Origin: Paracoccus subflavus
GTDB taxonomy: Bacteria; Pseudomonadota; Alphaproteobacteria; Rhodobacterales; Rhodobacteraceae
Length of the DNA stretch: 64,000 nucleotides
Direction: 5' to 3'
Assembly: GCF_004310345.1 (NCBI RefSeq)
Contig: NZ_SISK01000004.1
Location: 62,001-126,000, forward strand
Position 1 is the stretch's first letter. The number at the start of each line of letters is the position of its first letter. The notes under the pieces are model-generated. The model worked only from the letters and a program-made list of their open reading frames with translations, was not told the origin of the DNA and ran no database searches. The translations under genes were made by a program, and so were the position numbers. Positions 27,167-38,985 of the stretch are shown piece after piece.

Positions 27167-30060
27167 CAGGATGCCTCTTTCCGAAGGTCCGCCGCGTCCT
27201 CCAGATCCTGTTCGCGAATCCGGCCGGCGCGCAGCGACTGGTGCGCCACCGCGACCAGCATCAGCACCACCGCGCCCACCACCGTCGCAAAGACGCCGAT
27301 GTCGAACAGCAGGGCGGTAGCGGCCGGAACCTCTCCGATCAGGGGGATGTCGATGTATCGGGCGTGGGCCGTCAGGAAAGGATAGCCAAAGACCCAGGCC
27401 CCCATGCCCACCGCCACAGCGCCAAGCAGGCCGAACCCCATCCAGCGGATCGGCAGAACGGTGATGCGCGATTCCACCCAGCGGACATTCGTGCCGATAT
27501 ACTGGATCAGAAAGGCGATGGCCAATGTCACCCCCGCTGCGAATCCGCCGCCCGGAAGGTCGTGGCCGCGAAAGAAGAAATAAGCCGACACCACGATCAG
27601 CAGCGGGAACATCCAGATCATGATGACGGACGGCACGTGCAGATAATCGTCCAGCGACGGGCTGTCGACGCGCATCTGCTGATAGGGCGGGGCGATGCTT
27701 TCGGGGGCGGGGCGGAACCGGCGCAGCAGCGCATAGACCGTCAGCCCGACGATGGCCAGAACGGCGATCTCGCCAAAGGTATCGAAGGCGCGGAAATCCA
27801 CGAGGATCACGTTGACGGTGTTCGTGCCCCCGCCTTCGTAATAGGCGTTGCCCAGAAACCAGTCGCCCACGTTGCTGATCAGGGGCCGCGTCATGACTGC
27901 AAAGGCCACGGCCGCCATGCCAAGCCCGCCGATGGCGGCAATCACAAGGTCCCGGCCTCGGCGGACCTTGGCGGGCAAAAGGGTATCCTCGACGATCTCG
28001 GACCGGCGCTTGGGCAACCAGCGCAGGCCCAGCAGCAGCAGAACCGTCGTCACCACCTCGACCAGAAGCTGCGTCACTGCAAGATCGGGCGACGAGAACC
28101 AGGCATAGGTCAGGCAGGTCACGGCCCCCGCCCCGCCCAGAAGCACAAGCGCGGCAAAGCGGTGATACTTGGCCTGCCAGGCCGCGCCGATGGCGCACAG
28201 CCCGCCCACCACCCACAAGAGGCCAAAGGCCAGGTTGGGCGCGTGCAGGCGAAGGTCGGGGGCAAAGCTCAGCACCCCCCATAGCGATGCCATGGCCGCG
28301 CCGATGGCCGCCAGAACCAGCAGGCGCATCTGCGGCTGAAGCGATTCGGTGGCCAGCCAGCGCAGCGCCAGCCGCGGCAGGCGCCAGGTCAGGCGGAACA
28401 GGATCGTTTCATAGACGCGCTGCCCGCGAATGCGGTGGATCAGGGGCGGACCCTCTGGCCCGCGGGCGATGGCCCCGGCGCCCAAGGCATAGATCAGGGC
28501 GCCTGTGCCAAGCGCGATCACCGACAGCATCAGGGGTGCATTGACCCCATGCCAGATTGCGATCGTGTAATAGGGCATGTCGGCGCCAACCACCGACCGC
28601 GCGGCGCTGTTGATGACCGGCCCCAGCGTCAGGGCCGGAAACATGCCCACCAGCAGGCAGATAAAGACCAGCAGTTCCACCGGACGGCGCATCCAGGCGG
28701 CCGGCTCGTGCGGGGTTTTGGGCAGAGACGTGGATCGGGGACCAAAGAAGACGGTGGCAATGAAGCGCAGCGAATAGGCAACCGACAGGGCGCTGGCCGT
28801 CACCGCAAGATAGGGCAGGGCATTGTCCAGCCAGGTGCCGTTGTGCCAGTCCACCGATTCGGCCAGAAACATTTCCTTGGACAGGAACCCGTTCAGCAGC
28901 GGCACCCCCGCCATGGCCGCCGCCGCGACGATGGCCAGCGTGGCGGTGAAGGGCATGGGCCGGAACAGCCCGCCCAGGCGCCGCATGTCCCGCGTGCCGG
29001 TTTCGTGGTCCACGATCCCTGCGGCCATGAACAGCGATGCCTTGAAGACCGCGTGGTTGCAGATGTGAAAGATCGCCGCCAGGATCGCGCCGGGACTGCC
29101 CAGACCCGCCAGGGTCACGATCAGGCCCAGATGGCTGATGGTGGAATAAGCTAGCAGCCCTTTCAGATCGTGGCGATAAAGCGCAATCACCGCGCCCAGC
29201 AGCAGCGTGACCACGCCCGCCCCGGTGACGGCAAAGAACCACGCCTCGGTTCCGCCCAGCACCGGACTGAAGCGGATCAGCAGGAACACCCCTGCCTTGA
29301 CCATGGTGGCGGAATGTAGGAAGGCCGACACCGGCGTCGGTGCGGCCATGGCGCCGGGCAGCCAGAAATGGAACGGGAACTGCGCCGACTTGGTAAAGGC
29401 CGCCAGCAGGAACAGCGTCAGGATCGGGCCATACAGCGGGTGGCCGCGCACCGCGTCGCCCGACCGCAGGATCGTGCCCAGGTCATGGCTGCCCGCGGCA
29501 TAGCCCAGCATCAGCATCGCGACCAGCAGGCACAGCCCGCCCAAGGCAGTCACGGTCAGCGCGGTCCGCGCCCCGTCGCGCGCCGCCGCGCCGCCATGCC
29601 AGAACCCGATCAGCAGGAACGACATGATCGAGGTCATTTCCCAGAACACGACCATGACCAGCACGTTGCCCGACAGCAGGATCCCCTGCATCGCGCCGGT
29701 GAAGGCCATCATCAGCGCCAGGAACCGGGGCAGCGAATCCGAGTGCGCCATGTAATAGTGGGCATAGATCACCACCAGCACGCCGATTGACAGGACCAGC
29801 GCAGCGAACAGCCAGGCAAATCCGTCCAGCCGCAGCGCAAGGTCCAGGCCAACCGACGGCACCCAGTCAAGCCGTGCATCCAGAACCTCGCCCGACTGGA
29901 TGGCGGACAGGAATCCCGCCAGAACGCCAAGGCCCGCGATCAGCGATACGACCGAAAACGCCGTGGCGGTGCGGCGCGCGTCATGGGCCAGGGTGGACAG
30001 GATCAGCGCGGTCGCAAAGGGCAGGAAAGCCAGCACCAGGAACAGATTGTGTTCGGCCAT
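27166..30060 (-). CDS. phaAB: Fused cation/proton antiporter subunit A+B (PhaAB)
   Basis: 964 residues. Residues 1 to about 780 are MrpA: a NuoL-like core (FWEMTSIMSFLLIGFWHGG, FTKSAQFPFHFWLPGAMAAPTPVSAFLHSATMVKAG) followed by the NuoJ/L-like C-terminal part. The final 170 residues, from about 800 on, are MrpB: FRGHDLPGGGFAAGVTLAIAFLIQYIG. This A-B fusion is the pattern of the Sinorhizobium pha (K+/H+, pH adaptation) antiporter and other group 2 Mrp systems, in contrast to the separate A and B of Staphylococcus and Bacillus. ATG 30060 begins the usual short head before the first helix. First gene of a six-gene operon with overlapping reading frames. Confidence 0.94.
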   Translation of the reverse strand: MAEHNLFLVLAFLPFATALILSTLAHDARRTATAFSVVSLIAGLGVLAGFLSAIQSGEVLDARLDWVPSVGLDLALRLDGFAWLFAALVLSIGVLVVIYAHYYMAHSDSLPRFLALMMAFTGAMQGILLSGNVLVMVVFWEMTSIMSFLLIGFWHGGAAARDGARTALTVTALGGLCLLVAMLMLGYAAGSHDLGTILRSGDAVRGHPLYGPILTLFLLAAFTKSAQFPFHFWLPGAMAAPTPVSAFLHSATMVKAGVFLLIRFSPVLGGTEAWFFAVTGAGVVTLLLGAVIALYRHDLKGLLAYSTISHLGLIVTLAGLGSPGAILAAIFHICNHAVFKASLFMAAGIVDHETGTRDMRRLGGLFRPMPFTATLAIVAAAAMAGVPLLNGFLSKEMFLAESVDWHNGTWLDNALPYLAVTASALSVAYSLRFIATVFFGPRSTSLPKTPHEPAAWMRRPVELLVFICLLVGMFPALTLGPVINSAARSVVGADMPYYTIAIWHGVNAPLMLSVIALGTGALIYALGAGAIARGPEGPPLIHRIRGQRVYETILFRLTWRLPRLALRWLATESLQPQMRLLVLAAIGAAMASLWGVLSFAPDLRLHAPNLAFGLLWVVGGLCAIGAAWQAKYHRFAALVLLGGAGAVTCLTYAWFSSPDLAVTQLLVEVVTTVLLLLGLRWLPKRRSEIVEDTLLPAKVRRGRDLVIAAIGGLGMAAVAFAVMTRPLISNVGDWFLGNAYYEGGGTNTVNVILVDFRAFDTFGEIAVLAIVGLTVYALLRRFRPAPESIAPPYQQMRVDSPSLDDYLHVPSVIMIWMFPLLIVVSAYFFFRGHDLPGGGFAAGVTLAIAFLIQYIGTNVRWVESRITVLPIRWMGFGLLGAVAVGMGAWVFGYPFLTAHARYIDIPLIGEVPAATALLFDIGVFATVVGAVVLMLVAVAHQSLRAGRIREQDLEDAADLRKEAS

Positions 30061-30121
30061 GCGTGCCCCGCCCTTTCCCAAGCTGCTGCGCCCTGTGTCC
30101 CGAACATGCCTGTGCCGGGCC

Positions 30122-30180
30122 TTGTTTCGCAAACAACCGGAAACAGGTAGGACCAGCCATTCGGGAGCCTTACCCGAATG
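30122..30180. promoter_or_regulatory. Two inverted repeats upstream of the antiporter operon
   Basis: TTGTTT-CGC-AAACAA (30122-30136) is a short dyad about 62 bases before the phaAB start; CATTCGGG-N7-CCCGAATG (30158-30180) is a perfect 8-bp inverted repeat. They lie in the 210-base gap between phaAB and the end of the reductase gene. Neither is followed by a T-run, so operators or RNA structure fit better than an intrinsic terminator. The remainder of the gap shows nothing I can name. Confidence 0.4.
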
Positions 30181-30270
30181 CCTTTCGCCCTGTCCGAGTT
30201 CAAGGCCGCATCGCCGGAAAAGGCCCGGTCCGGCCCCAACTTTCCCGTTATCGGATTGAACGGCGGATCG

Positions 30271-31347
30271 TCAGACCTCGACCTCGATGCGTCCCATGGG
30301 GTGCGAACAGCAGGCCAGGATATAACCCTCGGCGATGTCCTCGTCGCTGATGCCGCCGTTGTGGACCATGTGCACCTCGCCCGAGACCTTTCTGATCTTG
30401 CAGGTGCCGCACAGGCCAAAGGTGCAGCCGGACGGGATGTTCAGCCCCGACCGTTTCGCCACCGCCAGCACGGTGTCGGTTTCTGCGCAGGGGGCGGTGA
30501 CGCCGCTGCCGGCAAAGACGATCTGCGCCCTGGCGCCCTCCTCGGGGGCGATATCGTCGATGACGGGGGCATCGGCCTCGGTCTTGATGGGGGCGCCGAA
30601 GCTTTCCTGATGGTAATGGTCCATGTCATAGCCCAGCGACACCAGCATGTCGCGCACCGACTGCATGAACGGTTCCGGCCCGCAGCAGAACACCTCGCGC
30701 TCCAGGTAATCGGGGGCCATCAGACCCAGCATGATCTGGTTCAGCCGTCCCAGATAGCCGGTCCAGGCGGTGAAGGGGTCGTTTTCCTCGACCGTGAATC
30801 GCAGTTGCAGGCCGGGCACCCGGTCGGCGAACTGTTCCAGCCTGCGCCGGAAGATGATCTCGGACGGCGCGCGGGCGGCGTGCACGAACACGATGTCCGG
30901 CATCTCGCCCGAATCCCAGGCCCAGGTGGTCATCGACATCATCGGCGTGACACCGGACCCGGCCGAGATGAACAGATGCTTTTTGGCGGGATGGCGGTGG
31001 CTGGAAAAGATCCCGGACGGGCCATAGGCCTTGATCCGCATTCCCGGACGCAAATGGTCCAGCATCCAGCGGGTCGCCAGCGACGTGCGCTGCGCCTTGA
31101 CCGTGACCGAGATCGACAGCGGCCGCGACGGGCTGGAACTGATCGTATAGGTGCGCTGGACATTGCCGCCCGGCAGCGGCAGGTCCAGCGTGACGAACTG
31201 TCCCGGCTGGTAATCGAACCACGCCCCCGACGGCGCCCGGAAGGTGAAGGTGGCGGCGTCCGCGGTTTCGGGAACCACCATCGCGCATTCCAGCGGTTCG
31301 TCGTCGGACCACGGCTCGGCGGTCCAGTTCAGGCGTGGCTTCGTCAT
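30271..31347 (-). CDS. gbcB: Ferredoxin-NAD(P) reductase component of the Rieske oxygenase (GbcB-like)
   Basis: 358-residue electron donor: FAD domain (RTYTISSSPSRPLSI), NAD domain (FISAGSGVTPMMSM, CCGPEPFM) and a C-terminal plant-type 2Fe-2S domain with CTFGLCGTC and a final CC (LACCSHPMG). This domain order matches the reductase partners of glycine-betaine and carnitine oxygenases. The start is 8 bases after the oxygenase stop codon, so the pair is an operon. ATG 31347 opens the usual length; an in-frame GTG 12 bases earlier would overlap the oxygenase. Confidence 0.87.
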   Translation of the reverse strand: MTKPRLNWTAEPWSDDEPLECAMVVPETADAATFTFRAPSGAWFDYQPGQFVTLDLPLPGGNVQRTYTISSSPSRPLSISVTVKAQRTSLATRWMLDHLRPGMRIKAYGPSGIFSSHRHPAKKHLFISAGSGVTPMMSMTTWAWDSGEMPDIVFVHAARAPSEIIFRRRLEQFADRVPGLQLRFTVEENDPFTAWTGYLGRLNQIMLGLMAPDYLEREVFCCGPEPFMQSVRDMLVSLGYDMDHYHQESFGAPIKTEADAPVIDDIAPEEGARAQIVFAGSGVTAPCAETDTVLAVAKRSGLNIPSGCTFGLCGTCKIRKVSGEVHMVHNGGISDEDIAEGYILACCSHPMGRIEVEV

Positions 31348-31355
31348 TGGCCCCG

Positions 31356-32588
31356 TTACTCCGCCGCGACGCTTGTCGGGGTCAGCCGGCGGGCCATCAG
31401 GCCGCAATACCAGTCGATCAGATGGATCACCCCGGCCTCGTGCGCGGGCGAATAGGGGCCGGGCTGATAGGCCGGCGACAGGATGCCCTTCTGGTTTTCC
31501 TCGACCACCCGGCGATCCTCGTCGTTGGTGTTCAGCCACACCTCGGTCAGGGACTTGAGGTCGTAATCCTTGCCCTCAACCGCGTCCTTGTGGACCAGCC
31601 ACTTGGTCGTGACCTCGGTTTCGGTTGGGCTGATCGGCAGGATGCGGAAGACGATGGCGTGGTCTGGCAGGAAGTGGTTCCAGGACGACGGGAAGTGATA
31701 GAACATCAGGCTGCCCGCGTCATTCCACGGGATCGAGCCCATGCGCTGCGAGACCGCCGCCTTGCCCGACATGGTGAAGCTTTCCTGATTGTCCATCAGC
31801 GGCACGCGGGCCATGCGCCATTGCATGTCGGGCGTGTTCACGAAGCGTGCCGGCAGATTGGCGGCGTCGCAGCGCGCCCAGTGGTCCAGAATCTCGGGGC
31901 TGGCCGAGTTCGGCCCCTCCATCACCGTCATCAGCGGATCGTCCGAATAGGTGCGGCACAGCGAGGGGTGCGAGCCGCTGCAGTGATAGCATTCGCGGTT
32001 GTTTTCCATCACCAGCTTCCAGTTGCCCTTCTCGACGATGGTCGAGGAAAAGGCCACCTTGCTGTCGGCCAGTCCCGACGGCAGGACATAGCGCGTCAGG
32101 TTCGCGGCCAGATCGTTGATGGCGGGCGGGATCTGCGCCAGGCAGATAAAGACCATCCCGCCCAGATCGACGCAGTGGACAGTCTTCAGCCCGTATTTGC
32201 TGGCGTCGAACCCGTCGCCCATGTCGCGCGCATACAGCAGCTTGCCGTCCAGGTCGTAGGTCCACTGGTGATAGGGGCAGACCAGCCTGGGATTGGACCC
32301 GTTGGTCTTGGCGCACAGCCGCTGGCCGCGATGGCGGCAGACATTGTGGAACGCCCGCACCCGCCCGTCGCCGCCGCGCACCACGATCACGGGATAGGCG
32401 CCGACGTTCAGCGTCACGAAATTGCCGGTCTTGGGAATCTCGCATGAGGGCAGGGCGAAAAGCCATTCGCGATACCAGATCTGTTCCAGGTCGTCCTGGA
32501 ATGCCTGCTGCCCGCAATACAACTCGCGGGGCAGGGAAAAGCCGGGGATGCGTTCTGCGATCAGGCTGGCGGTCGAGAGGGTGTTCAT
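31356..32588 (-). CDS. gbcA: Rieske oxygenase alpha subunit, glycine-betaine demethylase type (GbcA-like)
   Basis: 410 residues. Rieske 2Fe-2S ligands C84, H86, C104 and H107 (CRH and CPYH, 17 residues between the pairs). Mononuclear iron ligands H202 and H207 in ECYHCSGSH. The residue bridging the two metal centres is glutamate E199 where many ring hydroxylases have aspartate, which is the pattern of oxygenases acting on quaternary amines. I assign glycine-betaine monooxygenase, giving dimethylglycine and formaldehyde; stachydrine or carnitine oxygenase are alternatives. ATG 32588 chosen; a second in-frame ATG 12 bases upstream is possible. A palindromic site overlaps its predicted -10 element. 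Confidence 0.82.
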   Translation of the reverse strand: MNTLSTASLIAERIPGFSLPRELYCGQQAFQDDLEQIWYREWLFALPSCEIPKTGNFVTLNVGAYPVIVVRGGDGRVRAFHNVCRHRGQRLCAKTNGSNPRLVCPYHQWTYDLDGKLLYARDMGDGFDASKYGLKTVHCVDLGGMVFICLAQIPPAINDLAANLTRYVLPSGLADSKVAFSSTIVEKGNWKLVMENNRECYHCSGSHPSLCRTYSDDPLMTVMEGPNSASPEILDHWARCDAANLPARFVNTPDMQWRMARVPLMDNQESFTMSGKAAVSQRMGSIPWNDAGSLMFYHFPSSWNHFLPDHAIVFRILPISPTETEVTTKWLVHKDAVEGKDYDLKSLTEVWLNTNDEDRRVVEENQKGILSPAYQPGPYSPAHEAGVIHLIDWYCGLMARRLTPTSVAAE

Positions 32589-32624
32589 GTCTGGACCCAT
32601 GGAGGTGCTGGCTGCTATGCCCGC

Positions 32625-32666
32625 AGAATAGCGACAGCCGGTCGCGATTGTGGCCGAATTGCGACA
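32625..32666 (-). promoter_or_regulatory. Operator with three half-sites in front of gbcA
   Basis: On the plus strand GAATAGCGACA (32626-32636) and GAATTGCGACA (32656-32666) are direct repeats 30 bases apart, and GTCGCGATT (32641-32649) is the inverse of the first, forming AATAGCGAC-N5-GTCGCGATT. The minus-strand -10-like TATTCT (32630-32625) lies in the first half-site; no good -35 exists, as expected for an activator-dependent promoter. Confidence 0.5.
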
Positions 32667-32731
32667 TCGCGCGGCGCGAAAAAGACATGCCGCCTTGCGG
32701 GATCGTCCGTCGGATCTGCCGTGGCAAAAAG

Positions 32732-32740
32732 TTTTCCACA
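32732..32740 (+). promoter_or_regulatory. DnaA-box-like 9-mer
   Basis: TTTTCCACA fits the relaxed DnaA box TTWTNCACA and lies 63 bases upstream of the first NrdR box. DnaA control of nrd genes is known in E. coli; a single relaxed match is weak evidence. Confidence 0.25.
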
Positions 32741-32794
32741 GCAAATTTGCTTCTTGCTCTGGAAATGTGACACATGCTCTGGAACCAGTCTGCC

Positions 32795-32841
32795 GATCCA
32801 TATATTGTTGCTGTGGTCGCGCCGCTGACCAGATAATGTGA
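32795..32841 (+). promoter_or_regulatory. nrd promoter with two NrdR-type boxes
   Basis: Box 1 (32795-32810) has core CCATATATTGTT and box 2 (32826-32841) core CCAGATAATGTG, against the NrdR consensus ACACWATATATWGTGT. Their starts are exactly 31 bases apart, the three-turn spacing known for NrdR pairs. Between and over them lie TTGCTG (32808-32813) and GATAAT (32832-32837) with an 18-base spacer, so bound repressor would cover the promoter. Confidence 0.7.
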
Positions 32842-33071
32842 ATGAACAGCTTGTGGTTGTTCTGCAACAACGGAAAAGAGCGTGTGATCCTTCGGGTTCC
32901 AAGCCGTTTGCAAGCCCCTGGCTGGCGCGGCAATCTGACCCGGACCGCAAAGGGCCGAAGCGGCCGTGACATCGAAAACGACACCGGCCAGCGGGTCCGG
33001 GACACCAGGCTTGCGATGATCGCGGGCCCGATCCCTGACGCATGCCGCCCGGCAACAATGAGGAGCAGGAC
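32842..33071 (+). other. Leader of the nrdHIEF transcript, with an open frame of 77 codons
   Basis: About 230 bases between the predicted nrd transcription start and nrdH. An ATG at 32842, at or next to the predicted start site, opens a frame that runs the whole leader and stops in an ATGA overlap with nrdH. The peptide is Arg-rich, with no recognisable domain and third-position GC of about 74 percent, lower than that usual for the real genes here. No cobalamin riboswitch core was seen. Together with the 250 bases before it this completes the 483-base gbcA-nrdH gap. Confidence 0.3.
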
Positions 33072-33293
33072 ATGACCATCATCGTGTATTCCAAACCCGC
33101 CTGCGTGCAGTGCACCGCCACGACCCGCGCCCTTGATGCGCGCGGCCTGTCCTATGATGTGATCGACCTGACCGAGGACGATCAGGCGATGGAACGGGTG
33201 ACGGCGCTGGGCTATCGCCAGGCCCCTGTGGTCATCGCGGGGGACGCGCATTGGGCAGGGTTCCGGCCCGACATGATCGGCCAGTTGGCCTGA
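33072..33293 (+). CDS. nrdH: NrdH, glutaredoxin-like electron donor
   Basis: 73-residue thioredoxin-fold redoxin that reduces class Ib ribonucleotide reductase. Active site CVQC at residues 11-14, as in the C-V/M-Q-C signature of NrdH, and WAGFRPDMI near the C terminus, the conserved loop of the family. AGGAG lies 7 bases before the ATG. First gene of nrdHIEF; 7 bases separate it from nrdI. Confidence 0.95.
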   Translation: MTIIVYSKPACVQCTATTRALDARGLSYDVIDLTEDDQAMERVTALGYRQAPVVIAGDAHWAGFRPDMIGQLA

Positions 33294-33300
33294 CCGGCGC

Positions 33301-33714
33301 ATGGCGGGTGTGGTCTTCTTCTCCTCGGCCTCGGGCAACACCGCGCGGTTTGTCGCGCGTCTTGGCCTGCCCGCGCTGCGGATTCCGATCCGGCCTGCCG
33401 AACCGATGCCGGCCATCGAGGCGCCTTTCGTGCTGATCTGCCCGACCTATTCGGACGGGCAGGGGCGGGGCGCGGTGCCAAAGCAGGTGATCCGGTTCCT
33501 GAACGATCCCCGCCGACGCGACCTGCTGCAAGGTGTGATCGGCGCGGGCAACCGCAATTTCGGCGCGACCTTTGCGCTGTCGGCCCGTGTCATCGCCGAC
33601 AAATGCACTGTGCCTGTCCTGTGGCGATTCGAACTGGCGGGGACCGACACCGATATTCAAAAGGTCCGTGCGGGCCTGCAACACTTCCGGGGGATGGAAT
33701 GCTTGACGGTTTGA
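33301..33714 (+). CDS. nrdI: NrdI, flavodoxin-like activator of class Ib RNR
   Basis: Flavoprotein that supplies the oxidant for assembling the manganese-tyrosyl radical in NrdF. 137 residues. FMN loop [13 protein letters not shown] at the N end, [16 protein letters not shown] and [12 protein letters not shown] as the further flavin contacts. Its last 16 bases overlap the nrdE start in another frame, which suggests coupled translation. Presence of nrdI argues that the Mn form of the radical cofactor is used in vivo. Confidence 0.94.
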   Translation: MAGVVFFSSASGNTARFVARLGLPALRIPIRPAEPMPAIEAPFVLICPTYSDGQGRGAVPKQVIRFLNDPRRRDLLQGVIGAGNRNFGATFALSARVIADKCTVPVLWRFELAGTDTDIQKVRAGLQHFRGMECLTV

Positions 33715-35822
33715 AACCGGAACTGGACTATCACGCGCTGAACGCGATGCTGAACCTGTATGATGCCGACGGCCGCATCCGGTTCGACGCCGACCGCATG
33801 GCCGCCCGGCAGTATTTCCTGCAGCACGTGAACCAGAACACGGTGTTCTTCCACAATCTGGACGAAAAGCTGCGCTATCTGGTGGACGAGGGCTATTACG
33901 AGCCCGAGGTGCTGGACCAGTATTCCAAGAATTTCCAGCGGGCCATCTGGGATGCCGCCTATGCCCGCAAGTTCCGGTTTCCGACTTTCCTGGGCGCGTT
34001 CAAGTATTACACCAGCTATACTCTGAAGACCCGCGACGGCCAGCGTTACCTGGAACGCTACGAGGACCGGATGGTCATGGTCGCGCTGACGCTGGCGCGG
34101 GGCGACGAGGCGCTGGCCATGCGTTTCATGGAGGAAATGCTGTCGGGCCGTTTTCAGCCCGCGACCCCCACCTTTCTGAACGCGGGCAAGAAGTCGCGGG
34201 GCGAGCTGATCTCGTGCTTCCTGCTGCGGATCGAGGACAACATGGAGTCCATCGGCCGATCCATCAATTCCGCGTTGCAACTGTCGAAACGCGGCGGCGG
34301 GGTGGCGCTGATGCTGACGAACCTGCGCGAGGCGGGCGCCCCCATCAAGGGGATCGAGAACCAGTCCTCGGGCGTGATCCCGGTCATGAAGCTGCTGGAA
34401 GACAGCTTTTCCTATGCCAACCAGTTGGGCGCGCGGCAGGGCGCCGGGGCGGTCTATCTGAACGCCCATCACCCCGACATCATGCGCTTCCTCGACACCA
34501 AGCGCGAGAATGCGGACGAGAAGATCCGCATCAAGACGCTGAGCCTGGGCGTGGTGATCCCCGACATCACCTTCGAACTGGCCAAGAAGAACGCCGACAT
34601 GTATCTGTTTTCGCCCCATGACGTGCAAAAGGTTTATGGGGTGCCGTTTTCGGACATTTCGGTCACCGAGAAATACGCCGAGATGGTGGACGACAAACGC
34701 ATCAAGAAGCGCAAGATCAACGCCCGCGAATTCTTCCAGACCATCGCGGAAATCCAGTTCGAATCCGGCTATCCCTACATCATGTTCGAGGACACGGTGA
34801 ACCGCGCCAACCCGGTGCACGGGCGCATCACCATGTCGAACCTGTGCAGCGAAATCCTGCAGGTGAACGAGGCATCCGAGTTCAACGAGGATCTGAGCTA
34901 TTCCCGCCTGGGCACTGATATTTCATGCAATCTGGGTTCGCTAAACATCGCGGCGACCATGGACGGCCCGGATTTCGGCGCCACCATCGAGGCCGCGATC
35001 CGCGCGCTGACCGCCGTGTCGGAAATGTCGGCCATCGACGCCGTGCCGTCGATCCGTCGCGGCAACGACGAGGCCCATGCCGTGGGCCTGGGCCAGATGA
35101 ACCTGCACGGGTTCCTGGCGCGCGAGAGGATCCATTACGGGTCGCCCGCAGGAGTCGAGTTCACCTCGGTCTATTTCGCGGCCGTGGCGTTTCATGCGAT
35201 CCGGGCCTCGAAACTGCTGGCGCAGGAGCACGGCCAGACCTTCAAGGATTTCGAGAAATCGAAATACGCCGACGGCACCTTTTTCGACAAATACATCGAC
35301 CGGGACTGGCTGCCCACGCTGCCCGATGTCGCGCGGGTGTTCGATGGCGTGACCCTGCCCACCCGCGACGACTGGGCCGCGCTGAAGGCCGATGTGATGG
35401 CGCACGGGCTGTATAACCGCAATCTTCAGGCGGTGCCGCCGACCGGGTCGATCAGCTATATCAACAACTCGACCAGCTCGATCCACCCGATCGTCAGCAA
35501 GATCGAGATCCGCAAGGAAGGCAAGATCGGCCGGGTCTATTACCCCGCCGCCTTCATGTCGAACGAGAATCTGGAATACTATCGCGACGCCTACGAGATC
35601 GGCCCCGAGGCGATCATCGACACCTATGCCGCCGCGACCGAGCATGTGGACCAGGGCCTGTCGCTGACGCTGTTCTTCCCGGCCGAGGCGACCACCCGCG
35701 ACATCAACCGCGCCCAGATCTATGCCTGGAAGAAGGGTATCAAGACGATCTACTACATCCGCCTGCGGCAGACCGCGCTGGAGGGGACCGAGGTCCAGGG
35801 CTGCGTGTCCTGCACGTTGTAA
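33699..35822 (+). CDS. nrdE: Class Ib ribonucleotide reductase, large subunit NrdE
   Basis: Catalytic subunit that reduces ribonucleoside diphosphates. 707 residues, about the class Ib length and without the N-terminal ATP-cone of class Ia, so dATP inhibition is not expected. Key cysteines in [15 protein letters not shown] and SCNLGSLN; C-terminal redox pair CVSC (C702, C705), reduced by NrdH. Start chosen at ATG 33699, giving [19 protein letters not shown] as the class Ib opening. The start lies inside the nrdI 3' end. Confidence 0.96.
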   Translation: MLDGLKPELDYHALNAMLNLYDADGRIRFDADRMAARQYFLQHVNQNTVFFHNLDEKLRYLVDEGYYEPEVLDQYSKNFQRAIWDAAYARKFRFPTFLGAFKYYTSYTLKTRDGQRYLERYEDRMVMVALTLARGDEALAMRFMEEMLSGRFQPATPTFLNAGKKSRGELISCFLLRIEDNMESIGRSINSALQLSKRGGGVALMLTNLREAGAPIKGIENQSSGVIPVMKLLEDSFSYANQLGARQGAGAVYLNAHHPDIMRFLDTKRENADEKIRIKTLSLGVVIPDITFELAKKNADMYLFSPHDVQKVYGVPFSDISVTEKYAEMVDDKRIKKRKINAREFFQTIAEIQFESGYPYIMFEDTVNRANPVHGRITMSNLCSEILQVNEASEFNEDLSYSRLGTDISCNLGSLNIAATMDGPDFGATIEAAIRALTAVSEMSAIDAVPSIRRGNDEAHAVGLGQMNLHGFLARERIHYGSPAGVEFTSVYFAAVAFHAIRASKLLAQEHGQTFKDFEKSKYADGTFFDKYIDRDWLPTLPDVARVFDGVTLPTRDDWAALKADVMAHGLYNRNLQAVPPTGSISYINNSTSSIHPIVSKIEIRKEGKIGRVYYPAAFMSNENLEYYRDAYEIGPEAIIDTYAAATEHVDQGLSLTLFFPAEATTRDINRAQIYAWKKGIKTIYYIRLRQTALEGTEVQGCVSCTL

Positions 35823-35832
35823 GAACCGCCGC

Positions 35833-38412
<2,580 letters not shown>

Positions 38413-38437
38413 GGTTTCTGCCTTTTTATTAACCTAA

Positions 38438-38905
<468 letters not shown>

Positions 38906-38985
38906 TCACAAGAACAGCCATCCCAACAGGACTTTCGTGCCCGGCGCCATGACGACCGGGCCGCATTCACGAAGAAAGGGAAGAG

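Noticed and set aside
32842-33071. Cobalamin riboswitch in the nrd leader
   Set aside because: Neither the B12-box nor the conserved core could be found, and class Ib reductase is B12 independent.
32589-33416. N-terminal extension of the Rieske oxygenase frame to 33416
   Set aside because: It runs through the nrd promoter and nrdH on the opposite strand and has no match to the family; length from 32588 is the normal 410 residues.
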